From Mycobacterium neglectum (GTDB lineage Bacteria; Actinomycetota; Actinomycetes; Mycobacteriales; Mycobacteriaceae), in contig NZ_NVQE01000022.1 in NCBI RefSeq assembly GCF_002591975.1, positions 1 through 64,000 of the forward strand: a DNA stretch of 64,000 nucleotides. The letters are read 5' to 3'. The notes under the pieces are model-generated. The model searched no databases and was not told the origin of the DNA. It worked only from the letters and a program-made list of their open reading frames with translations. Made by a program: the position numbers and the translations under genes. Position 1 is the first letter of the stretch; every line of letters begins with the position of its first letter. Below, piece after piece: positions 7,506-15,194 of this stretch.

Positions 7506-9221
7506 ATGACGTACCTCCTCAATTCCCCGGACGACTTTGCCGACGAGGCGGTGCGCGGGCTTGTTGCCGTCCACCCCGACCTCCTCGTGGAGGTTCCCGG
7601 TGGCGTGGCTCGCGCGACGCAGACTCCGCAGGGCCAGCCGGCGCTCGTCATCGGCGGCGGGTCCGGGCACTACCCGGCCTTCGCCGGGTGGGTCGGGCCC
7701 GGTATGGGCCATGGTGCGCCGTGCGGAAACATCTTCTCTTCGCCCTCCGCCTCGGAGGTGTATTGCGTAGTGCGAAACGCCGAGAACGGTGGCGGCGTCA
7801 TCCTGGGATTCGGCAACTATGCCGGGGACGTCCTGCATTTCGGTCTCGCCGCGGAGAAGCTGCGTCACGAGGGAGTCGACGTCCGCATCGTGAAGGTCAG
7901 CGACGACATCGCTTCCAATGGTCCGGAGAATCATCGCGACCGCCGGGGTGTCGCCGGTGACCTGCCCGTCTTCAAGATCGCGGGGGCGGCCATCGAGGCC
8001 GGTGCGGATCTCGACGAGGCCGAGCGACTGGCCTGGAAGGCGAATGACGCGACCCGGTCGTTCGGCCTGGCCTTCGACGGGTGCACCTTGCCCGGGGCCG
8101 ACGAACCGTTGTTCCACGTCGAGAAGGGCCAGATGGGGGTCGGACTCGGCATCCACGGCGAGCCGGGCGTGCGGGACGACCACCTCGGCAGCGCGGCCGA
8201 GGTCGCCGACCTGCTATTCGACCAACTCATGACCGAAGAGCCGAAGCGCGGCGAGCACGGATACGACGGCCGAGTTGCCGTCATTCTGAACGGGCTCGGC
8301 ACGGTGAAGTACGAGGAGCTCTTCGTCGTCTACGGGCGCGTCGCCGAACGTCTTCAAGAGAAGGGGCTCACCGCCGTGCGCCCGGAGGTCGGCGAGTTCG
8401 TCACCAGCCTGGACATGGCCGGTCTGTCGCTGACGCTGGTGTTCCTCGACGACGAACTCGAAAAGCTGTGGTTGGCACCGGTGGAGACCCCCGCCTATCG
8501 ACGCGGGGCGATGCCCGATGTCGACCGTCCTGCGCGCACCGGCATCTGGGACGCGGCAGCGGCAGAGATCCCCCAGTCGAGCGAGGAGTCGCGAGCCTGC
8601 GCCCAGACCATCGTTGCTGTCCTGGAGACATTTCAGAACGTATGCGCCGAGAACGAGGCCGAGCTCGGCCGCCTCGACGCGGTTGCCGGCGACGGCGATC
8701 ACGGCCAGGGGATGATGTTCGGCTCCCGTGGCGCGGCTCAAGCGGCCCGTGCCGCCGCGGACCAGGGTGCCGGCGCTCGGACCACGCTGCTGCTGGCCGG
8801 TCAGGCGTGGGCCGACGCGGCCGGGGGGACCTCGGGCGCGCTCTGGGGCGCGGCGCTGACCAGCGCCGGGGGCGTCTTCTCCGACACCGAGGGCGGCAGT
8901 GACCAGATCGCGGTCGATGCGGTCAGCGCCGGGATCGACGCCGTCATCCGTCTCGGTGGCGCCAAGCCGGGTGACAAGACGATGGTCGACGCTGCCGTGC
9001 CGTTCCGTGACACGTTGACAGAGGCGTTCGACGTGGAGGCTGGCCCCGCCATCACCGCTGCAGCCCGCGTGGCGCGCGAAGCAGCCGACAAGACCGCGGA
9101 GATTTCGGCGCGATTGGGCCGTGCGCGGGTACTCGGTGAGAAGAGCCTGGGCACTCCGGACCCTGGCGCCCTGTCGTTCTCGCTGCTGATGGCAGCCCTT
9201 GGCGAACATCTGACGCGATGA
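7506..9221 (+). CDS. DhaK-DhaL fusion kinase, probable erythrulose kinase
   Basis: A 571-residue single-chain ATP-dependent kinase of the dihydroxyacetone kinase family. The DhaK part keeps GGGSGHYPAF (His about residue 55), GNYAGDV (Asp) and GIHGEPG, whose His forms the hemiaminal link to the keto substrate. The DhaL part has AGDGDHGQGM (Mg-ATP aspartates), GGTSGALWG and KPGDKTMVDA. Tetrulose kinases of the M. smegmatis threitol/erythritol pathway (LerK, DerK) belong to this family. It is followed by RpiB-like and TPI-like isomerases, which take L-erythrulose-1-P onward to D-erythrose-4-P, so L-erythrulose is the favoured substrate; dihydroxyacetone is the alternative. A 25-bp gap precedes the next gene, and GAAGGAC serves as ribosome binding site. 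Confidence 0.85.
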   Translation: MTYLLNSPDDFADEAVRGLVAVHPDLLVEVPGGVARATQTPQGQPALVIGGGSGHYPAFAGWVGPGMGHGAPCGNIFSSPSASEVYCVVRNAENGGGVILGFGNYAGDVLHFGLAAEKLRHEGVDVRIVKVSDDIASNGPENHRDRRGVAGDLPVFKIAGAAIEAGADLDEAERLAWKANDATRSFGLAFDGCTLPGADEPLFHVEKGQMGVGLGIHGEPGVRDDHLGSAAEVADLLFDQLMTEEPKRGEHGYDGRVAVILNGLGTVKYEELFVVYGRVAERLQEKGLTAVRPEVGEFVTSLDMAGLSLTLVFLDDELEKLWLAPVETPAYRRGAMPDVDRPARTGIWDAAAAEIPQSSEESRACAQTIVAVLETFQNVCAENEAELGRLDAVAGDGDHGQGMMFGSRGAAQAARAAADQGAGARTTLLLAGQAWADAAGGTSGALWGAALTSAGGVFSDTEGGSDQIAVDAVSAGIDAVIRLGGAKPGDKTMVDAAVPFRDTLTEAFDVEAGPAITAAARVAREAADKTAEISARLGRARVLGEKSLGTPDPGALSFSLLMAALGEHLTR

Positions 9222-9246
9222 ACAAGACACCTACGAGGAGCACAGC

Positions 9247-9705
9247 ATGGCACTGAGGATCGTAATAGGCGGCGACAAAGCAGGATTCAACTACAAGGCG
9301 GTGTTGCGCAAGGATCTCGAGTCCGACGAGCGGGTGGAAACCGTGGAGGACGTCGGTGTCGACGATCCCCAGGACGACACGTCCTACCCGAACGTCGCAG
9401 TCGCCGCCGCCGAGAGGGTCGCCAGAGGCGAAGCGGACCGGGCGCTACTGATCTGCGGTACCGGCCTGGGCGTCGCCATCGCCGCGAACAAGGTGAAGGG
9501 GATCCGTGCCGTCACCGCCCACGACATCTACTCCGTACAACGCTCCGTCCTTTCGAACAACGCGCAGGTGCTGTGCATGGGTGAGCGAGTGGTGGGACTG
9601 GAACTGGCGCGAGTCCTGGTCAAGGAATGGCTCGAGGTGCAATTCGACCCGCAGTCCTCCTCGGCGGCCAAGGTCGATGACATCTGCGCCTACGAGAGTG
9701 ACTGA
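9247..9705 (+). CDS. derI: RpiB-like isomerase, probable D-erythrulose-4-phosphate isomerase
   Basis: A 152-residue RpiB/LacAB-family protein. It starts MALRIVIGGDKAG, with the Asp used in ring opening, and keeps CGTGLGVAIAANK with the catalytic Cys, plus NNAQVLCMGERVVG in the phosphate-binding area. EryI (Brucella) and DerI (M. smegmatis) of this family interconvert D-erythrulose-4-P and D-erythrose-4-P. The flanking tetrulose kinase and TPI-like gene strongly favour that role over ribose-5-P isomerase. Its stop overlaps the GTG start of the TPI-like gene by 8 nt, so the two are coupled. Confidence 0.82.
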   Translation: MALRIVIGGDKAGFNYKAVLRKDLESDERVETVEDVGVDDPQDDTSYPNVAVAAAERVARGEADRALLICGTGLGVAIAANKVKGIRAVTAHDIYSVQRSVLSNNAQVLCMGERVVGLELARVLVKEWLEVQFDPQSSSAAKVDDICAYESD

Positions 9706-10489
9706 CACGGCGGTGATCGCCGCGGGCCCGTTGTGGGTCGGCACCAGCTGGAAGATGAACAAGTGTCTCGACGAGGCCCGTTCCTACGCCCGTGCGCTTG
9801 CGGACTATGTCGGTCAGACCGGCCCTTCGGGAGTGCAGCCCTTCATCATCCCTTCCTTCACCGCGCTCGCCGCCACTCGCGCCGAACTTGGAGCCGATTC
9901 GCCGGTGCTGCTCGGGGCCCAGAACGCGCACTGGGAGGACGAGGGAGCGTGGACCGGCGAGGTGTCCGTCGCCCAGGTGAAGGATGCCGGCGCCCAACTC
10001 GTCGAGATCGGCCACTCCGAGCGTCGCGAGCACTTCGGCGAGACCGTGGACACGACCCGGCTCAAAGTGGCCGCTGTCCTGGCGCACGGGCTCGTGCCAC
10101 TGCTGTGCATCGGTGAGAGCGCCGAGGTCAAACGCGGGGGTGGTTCCTCGCGATTCATCCTGGAACAGGCGAGCGGGGCGATCGACGGTCTCACGGCAGA
10201 TGAGCTAGCCCGCGTCCTGATCGCCTACGAGCCGATCTGGGCAATCGGTGAGAGCGGTCGTGCGGCCACCGTCGAGGAACTGCGGGAGCCGTTCGCAGAT
10301 CTGGGGCGCGAGTACGGCGGTCACATAAGGGGATTGCTCTACGGCGGCTCGGTGAATCTCGACAACGCCGAGGATCTGCTTGGGATCGACCACGTCACCG
10401 GACTGTTCATCGGCCGCGCCGCGTGGCAGCTGCCTGGCTACCTGCGACTTCTCGAGATGGCCGCGGCCCACCCCAAGGCAGCCGGCTGA
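9698..10489 (+). CDS. lerI: Triosephosphate-isomerase-like protein, probable L-erythrulose-1-phosphate isomerase
   Basis: A 263-residue TPI-family barrel. Catalytic residues are visible: Lys in SWKMNK, His in IGHSERREHFGE, Glu in AYEPIWAIG, and phosphate-binding LLYGGSVN. It diverges from housekeeping TPI (SWKMN rather than NWKMN) and sits with RpiB-like and DhaK-type genes, as EryH in Brucella and LerI in M. smegmatis. Those convert L-erythrulose-1-P (L-3-tetrulose-4-P) to D-erythrulose-4-P. The GTG at 9698 is chosen because it overlaps the RpiB-like stop and precedes the first strand; an internal ATG would remove the catalytic Lys region. Confidence 0.82.
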   Translation: MTDTAVIAAGPLWVGTSWKMNKCLDEARSYARALADYVGQTGPSGVQPFIIPSFTALAATRAELGADSPVLLGAQNAHWEDEGAWTGEVSVAQVKDAGAQLVEIGHSERREHFGETVDTTRLKVAAVLAHGLVPLLCIGESAEVKRGGGSSRFILEQASGAIDGLTADELARVLIAYEPIWAIGESGRAATVEELREPFADLGREYGGHIRGLLYGGSVNLDNAEDLLGIDHVTGLFIGRAAWQLPGYLRLLEMAAAHPKAAG

Positions 10490-10594
10490 GGTTTGCGTAA
10501 AGCTATGAAAGTACGCCGCCAGCAACGGGTTTAGAGACTCCTTCTCCGTCCGCAGCTAATTCGGCTGAACGGGGCGATGCCGTAGGGTTGGCGC

Positions 10595-12094
10595 GTGGAC
10601 TTGTTGCTCGGAATCGACCTCGGAACCGGAAGTACGAAGGGCGTCCTCGTCGACAAGGCCGGTTCGGTTGTGGCCTCAGAATCGATCGCCCACTCGATGG
10701 ATCTGCCACGGCCCGGCTGGGCCGAGGTGGACGCCGAGGACCTGTGGTGGCGAGAGGTGTGCTCCATCAGCGCCGCGTTGATGGCGAAGATGCCCGCGGG
10801 TGCATCCCTGGCGGGGATGTGTGTCAGCGGCGTCGGACCCTGCCTCGTCCTGTGCGATGACAACCTGCGACCGTTGCGGCCCGCGATCCTTTACGGCGTC
10901 GACACCAGGGCAGCCGCCGAGATCGAATCGATGACCGCCGAACTGGGCGAGCAGAACATCCTGGACCGCGCCGGCACTCTGCTGTCGAGTCAGGCCGTGG
11001 GGCCGAAGCTCGAGTGGGTGTGCCGCCATGAGCCCGAGGTTTTCGACAGGGCCACCGGCTGGTACGGCTCGAACTCCTACATCGGCGCCAAGCTGACAGG
11101 TGAATATGTGATGGACCATCACACCGCCAGTCAATGCGATCCGCTGTACGCGATACGCCAATTCGATTGGAATCAGCCATGGGCACAACGAATTTGCCGG
11201 CACCTGCCGTTGCCACGCTTGGTGTGGCCCAATGACCTGATTGGCTCCGTTACCGCGGCGGCCGCCGACGCGACGGGGCTACCCGTGGGCACCCCCGTTG
11301 CGGCAGGCGCCGTCGACGCCTTCTCCGAGGCGTTCTCCGTCGGCGTGCGCCGACCGGGCGATCAGATGCTGATGTACGGCTCGACGATGTTCTTGGTGCA
11401 GCTCATCGACGAGTATCACAGCGACCCTGCGTTGTGGACCACGGCCGGTGTCGAACGGGGCAGCCTGGCGTTGGCGGCTGGCACATCCACGGCGGGCAGC
11501 CTGATCGCATGGTTACAAAGTGTTACCGGCGGAGCGTCGTTGGACGAACTGACGGCCGAAGCGCAGAGCGTGCCGCGCGGTAGCGAAGGACTACTGGTAC
11601 TGCCGTATCTGGCCGGCGAGCGGACCCCGGTGTTCGACCCGCTGGCACGCGGCATCGTGGCCGGGCTGACGTTACGCCACGGACGTGGGCATCTCATTCG
11701 GGCTGCCTACGAGGGGATTTCGTTCGGCATTCGGCAAATTCTCGAGCGCTTCGATGACGCCCACAGTGCCATCAGAACGGTGGCCGTCGGTGGTGGCCTG
11801 CACAGTCCCGTCTGGGCGCAGGCGGTCAGCGACATCACCGGACGGCCGCAACTGGTTCCCGAACAGGCCATCGGCGCGAGCTACGGCGACGCGCTGCTGG
11901 CCGCCATCGGGGTTGGGCTGGTGCCGCCCGACACCGATTGGACGAAAATCGCTCGCGAGATCGAACCAGACCCGCGCCACCGCGCGCTTTACGAGGACCT
12001 GTACCTGACCTGGCGCGAGCTTTACCCCGCCACGCGCGATCAGATGCACCGGCTCGGTGAACCCGGACCCGACCCCGAAACCCCGCAGCGTTAG
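10595..12094 (+). CDS. FGGY-family carbohydrate kinase
   Basis: A 499-residue two-domain sugar kinase starting at GTG. LGIDLGTGSTKGVLVD forms the phosphate loop; GAVDAFSEAFSVG and a later GTSTAGSLIAW precede the second domain (LPYLAGERTPVFDP, VAVGGGLHSPVWAQ). It is closest in pattern to xylulokinase/erythritol-kinase-like FGGY members. It lies 105 bp after the TPI-like gene on the same strand and converges with an SDR whose stop overlaps by 4 nt. The substrate may be a pentulose or a tetritol and cannot be fixed from sequence. The upstream gap contains no operator copy that I could recognise. Confidence 0.8.
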   Translation: MDLLLGIDLGTGSTKGVLVDKAGSVVASESIAHSMDLPRPGWAEVDAEDLWWREVCSISAALMAKMPAGASLAGMCVSGVGPCLVLCDDNLRPLRPAILYGVDTRAAAEIESMTAELGEQNILDRAGTLLSSQAVGPKLEWVCRHEPEVFDRATGWYGSNSYIGAKLTGEYVMDHHTASQCDPLYAIRQFDWNQPWAQRICRHLPLPRLVWPNDLIGSVTAAAADATGLPVGTPVAAGAVDAFSEAFSVGVRRPGDQMLMYGSTMFLVQLIDEYHSDPALWTTAGVERGSLALAAGTSTAGSLIAWLQSVTGGASLDELTAEAQSVPRGSEGLLVLPYLAGERTPVFDPLARGIVAGLTLRHGRGHLIRAAYEGISFGIRQILERFDDAHSAIRTVAVGGGLHSPVWAQAVSDITGRPQLVPEQAIGASYGDALLAAIGVGLVPPDTDWTKIAREIEPDPRHRALYEDLYLTWRELYPATRDQMHRLGEPGPDPETPQR

Positions 12095-12882
12095 CCCATC
12101 GTGTACCCGCCGTCGACGGCAATATCGACGCCGTTGACCATTGCGGCCGCATCCGAAGCCAGCCACACCACCGCATCAGACACCTCCTGCGGAACAGCGA
12201 AGCGACCCAGCGGAATTCGAGCAAGCATCGGAGCCGCCTTCTCCGGCTCGCCCCATACTCGTTGGCCCATTTCCGTGAGGACCACCGTGGGGCACACCGA
12301 GTTCGCCCGAATGCCGTGGGCGCCAAGCTCGCGTGCCAGCACCTTGGTCGCCATCACCAGCCCCGCCTTGGAAGCGCAGTACGCGTAGTGGTCGGGAAGG
12401 GGTGAAAGTGCGGCCGCCGACGCCACCGTGATGATGGAGCCGCCGGTGCCCTGCTTGACCATCACGGCGCCGACCGCCGATGCCAGCAGCGCAGGCGCCC
12501 GCAAGTTCAGGGCTATCGTCTGGTCGAATAACGCCGGGTCGGTCTCCAGCGCCGGCTGTGGATGCGAAATGCCAGCGTTGTTCACCAGCAGGTCGAGGCC
12601 TCCGAACGCCTCGGCAGCGAGCTGGGCGAGCCGCCTGGGTCCATCCGTCAGAGCCAGATCGACTGCGGCGGTGCACACTTCGACATTGAACTCCGATGCC
12701 AACGCGGCCTTGGCCGCCGCGAGCTCACTTTCGTCACGCCCGCTGAGCACAAGTCGGGCGCCGGCTGATGCAAACGCCCTTGCGATGTCCGCTCCAATGC
12801 CCTTGGTGGCACCGGTGATCAATGCGCGCTTGCCGTCCAGCCGCAGTACCCCCGCGTAGCGGGGTGCCGACTTCGTTGTCAT
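12091..12882 (-). CDS. SDR family polyol/sugar dehydrogenase
   Basis: A 263-residue classical SDR. It has LITGATKGIG, NNAGIS, ASAAALS, a catalytic YCASK and a glucose-dehydrogenase-like end MVNGVDIAVDGGYTMG. An Arg in LSGRDESE suggests NADP(H). Its start overlaps the stop of the upstream SorC-type regulator by 4 nt (both minus strand), so the two form an operon. It shares the segment PTVVLTE-G with the SDR at 26193, suggesting related substrates such as tetritols (D-threitol dehydrogenase is an SDR in M. smegmatis) or other polyols. Exact substrate unknown. Confidence 0.78.
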   Translation of the reverse strand: MTTKSAPRYAGVLRLDGKRALITGATKGIGADIARAFASAGARLVLSGRDESELAAAKAALASEFNVEVCTAAVDLALTDGPRRLAQLAAEAFGGLDLLVNNAGISHPQPALETDPALFDQTIALNLRAPALLASAVGAVMVKQGTGGSIITVASAAALSPLPDHYAYCASKAGLVMATKVLARELGAHGIRANSVCPTVVLTEMGQRVWGEPEKAAPMLARIPLGRFAVPQEVSDAVVWLASDAAAMVNGVDIAVDGGYTMG

Positions 12883-13925
12883 TGCGCGCCTTTCGCCGGC
12901 ATGTCGCCGTCACCCAGGCTGGCGAGGATGGCCGTCGCGGTAGCCGGATCCGTCACCAGCTGGTTGAAATAGCCACCACGCGCGCCGGCGATGATCGATT
13001 CGACCTTCTCCTGCCCGACCGCAACCGCGATCGTCACCGGGACGTGGCGCAACACCTCGAGTTCGAGGGCGATCAGCCGCTCTCGTCCGTCGAAGTCGAC
13101 TTCGTCACCGGCCCGGTCGTAGAATCGGGAGCACACGTCACCTACCGCGGATCGCAGTGAGGTTGAATCCGTCGGCACGAAACCCGGTATGTCCGAACGC
13201 ATCAGAGGTGGCGCACCGACGCCCATCAACGCGCAGCGCGCGCGGGGCCAAAGGTGCAGAACCCGTTGAATGCTCGGATCCTTTATCAGCGACGGATAAA
13301 GGTCCGGTCCAGGCAGCGCCGGTGCGAAAAGGTAGTTCGGCCGTCCGCCAACCCGGTTCGCGACCAACCGGGTGATCTCGTTGGTCTGATACCACTCCTC
13401 GGGCTGGTCGTTGCCGCCGACGGTCGGCGCGACGAGGACGCCCGGGAGCGAGACGAGCTCATACTGCGCTACTTCGTAGACAGTGCGACCCGACGACACC
13501 AGCAGTACGTCACCGGGCAGCAGCGCCGCGGCTGCCAGTGCGCGACCAACGGCGGGTGCCAGTGGCCCTCCCATCACGTCGACAATCGTCCGTCCCGCGC
13601 CAGGGTTGGGAAGCGAATGGCTGAGGAAAACCGTCGACAACGACAGCGCACGCGCAAGCCGATCGGTCAGGTGGCTGGCAGCCACCTCTTCAGGCGGCAC
13701 CACCTCGATGCGCACGATGCCGCGCCGTTTCGCCTCGGCGAGTAGGCGGCTCACCGTCGCCCTGCTGGTGCCCAGCTGTGCCGCGACATCGGCCTGGGTG
13801 GCGTCTTCGGTGTAGTAGAGCTTCGCCGCCGTGTACAGCAACGGCGCGGGAAAATGGCCCGCGTCGACGTCCGAAACGGTGCCATCACCGGTGCTCGGCT
13901 GGGTGGGCTGTGCTGACGGTGGCAC
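12879..13925 (-). CDS. SorC/DeoR-type sugar-binding transcriptional regulator
   Basis: About 348 residues from the chosen GTG. The N-terminal helix-turn-helix reads KLYYTEDATQADVAAQLGTSR then ATVSRLLAEAKRRGIVRIEV, typical of the SorC/CggR group. A large effector domain follows with VSSGRTVYEVA and a late LIALELEVL region; such domains bind phosphorylated sugars. It is divergent from the EltD-like dehydrogenase operon. Repeated ACATTTGT elements lie in the promoter between them. Starting at 13925 leaves those sites outside the gene; a longer reading to 14060 would run through them, and a shorter GTG near 13877 is possible. It probably controls the polyol uptake operon and itself. Confidence 0.78.
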   Translation of the reverse strand: MPPSAQPTQPSTGDGTVSDVDAGHFPAPLLYTAAKLYYTEDATQADVAAQLGTSRATVSRLLAEAKRRGIVRIEVVPPEEVAASHLTDRLARALSLSTVFLSHSLPNPGAGRTIVDVMGGPLAPAVGRALAAAALLPGDVLLVSSGRTVYEVAQYELVSLPGVLVAPTVGGNDQPEEWYQTNEITRLVANRVGGRPNYLFAPALPGPDLYPSLIKDPSIQRVLHLWPRARCALMGVGAPPLMRSDIPGFVPTDSTSLRSAVGDVCSRFYDRAGDEVDFDGRERLIALELEVLRHVPVTIAVAVGQEKVESIIAGARGGYFNQLVTDPATATAILASLGDGDMPAKGAQ

Positions 13926-13970
13926 CTGACGAGTATGGCACTGCACATCTGCGCAGGACGCATTTTCTAT

Positions 13971-13995
13971 GAACATTTGTTCTGGACATTTGTAC
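13971..13995. promoter_or_regulatory. SorC-type operator candidate: two direct copies of an ACATTTGT element
   Basis: GAACATTTGTTC (13971-13982, arms GAACA/TGTTC) is followed by GGACATTTGTAC (13984-13995). The conserved ACATTTGT cores are exactly 13 bp apart, a little over one helical turn. They lie between the SorC-type regulator (minus) and the dehydrogenase operon (plus). The spacing fits cooperative binding by a tetrameric SorC-like protein. Confidence 0.55.
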
Positions 13996-14073
13996 AGCCT
14001 ACGAATTAGTGTGATGGCAACCACACAAATATCGCGCAGTGACGGCCGGGTTGACCGCACCGAAGGAGTTCGA

Positions 14074-15162
14074 ATGGCCGAGAAAGTGCCGGAAAAGATG
14101 CAGGCTGTGGTCTGCCACGGACCGCATGACTACCGCCTCGAGGAGGTCGCGGTGCCCGAGCTGAGGCCGGGTGAGGCGCTGATCAAGGTGGAGGCCGTCG
14201 GCATCTGCGCCAGCGATCTGAAGTGCTACCACGGCGCAGCGAAGTTCTGGGGCGACGAGAATCGACCGGCCTGGGCGGAAACCATGGTGATCCCCGGCCA
14301 TGAGTTCGCCGGCCGAGTAGTCCAGCTCGATGAGGCGGCCGCCAAACGGTGGGGGATCGCGGTCGGCGACCGGGTGGTTTCCGAGCAGATCGTCCCGTGC
14401 TGGGAATGCCGGTTCTGCAGGCGGGGCCAGTACCACATGTGCCAGCCGCACGACCTCTACGGCTTCAAGCGGCGGACCCCGGGTGCGATGGCGAGCTACA
14501 TGGTCTATCCAGCGGAGGCGTTGGTGCACAAGGTTTCTGGTGATATCGCCCCGCAGCATGCGGCATTTGCCGAGCCGCTGTCCTGTTCGCTGCACGCCGT
14601 AGAGCGCGGTCAGATCGTCTTCGAAGACGTCGTCGTGGTTGCGGGCTGCGGACCCATCGGACTTGGAATGGTCGCTGGCGCTCGAGCGAAGAACCCGATG
14701 CACGTCATCGCCCTGGATATGGCCCAGGAGAAGCTCGAGCTGGCGAAGGCGTGTGGTGCCGACATCACGATCAACATCGCCGAGCAGGATGTCGTGAGCC
14801 TGATCAAAGACCTCACCGACGGTTACGGCGCCGACGTCTATCTGGAGGGCACCGGCCATTCTTCCGCGGTTCCCCAGGGCCTCAACCTCTTACGTAAACT
14901 CGGCCGGTACGTCGAGTATGGCGTCTTCGGCAGCGACACGTCCGTCGACTGGAGCATCATCAGCGATGACAAGGAGCTCGACGTCCTTGGCGCTCACCTC
15001 GGCCCCTACTGTTGGCCCGCCGCGATCAAGATGATCGAGTCTGGCGTGCTACCGATGGACAAGATCTGCACGCATCAGTTGCCGCTCAGCGAGTTTCAGC
15101 AGGGTCTCGACCTGGTCGCAAGCGGTCAAGAGTCGGTCAAGGTCTCGCTGATTCCGGCCTGA
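14074..15162 (+). CDS. eltD: Zinc-dependent alcohol dehydrogenase, EltD-like (erythritol/L-threitol dehydrogenase candidate)
   Basis: A 362-residue MDR-family enzyme. Catalytic zinc ligands: GICASDLKCYHG (Cys) and IPGHEFAG (His, Glu). The structural zinc lobe is PCWECRFCRRGQYHMCQ (four Cys). The cofactor motif is GCGPIGLG with a following Asp, so NAD. The ATG at 14074 follows GAAGGAG and is preferred over an upstream ATG inside the operator region. It heads an operon with binding protein, two permeases, two ATPases and a tetrulose kinase, the same layout as I recall for the M. smegmatis erythritol/threitol cluster. Predicted reaction: erythritol or L-threitol to erythrulose. The family and context support are good; the substrate is inferred. 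Confidence 0.75.
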   Translation: MAEKVPEKMQAVVCHGPHDYRLEEVAVPELRPGEALIKVEAVGICASDLKCYHGAAKFWGDENRPAWAETMVIPGHEFAGRVVQLDEAAAKRWGIAVGDRVVSEQIVPCWECRFCRRGQYHMCQPHDLYGFKRRTPGAMASYMVYPAEALVHKVSGDIAPQHAAFAEPLSCSLHAVERGQIVFEDVVVVAGCGPIGLGMVAGARAKNPMHVIALDMAQEKLELAKACGADITINIAEQDVVSLIKDLTDGYGADVYLEGTGHSSAVPQGLNLLRKLGRYVEYGVFGSDTSVDWSIISDDKELDVLGAHLGPYCWPAAIKMIESGVLPMDKICTHQLPLSEFQQGLDLVASGQESVKVSLIPA

Positions 15163-15194
15163 TCAACCGCTGGCCTCGAAGCGAAGGGCACTAC

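Noticed and set aside
8214..9230. 338-codon minus-strand frame opposite the first DhaK-DhaL kinase
   Set aside because: The plus strand shows every kinase motif with normal codon usage; the antisense frame has no recognisable domain and no start context.
9247..10489. Housekeeping ribose-5-phosphate and triosephosphate isomerases
   Set aside because: The coupling to a DhaK-type tetrulose kinase and the divergent SWKMN motif fit the dedicated tetrulose-phosphate isomerases better than central-metabolism copies.
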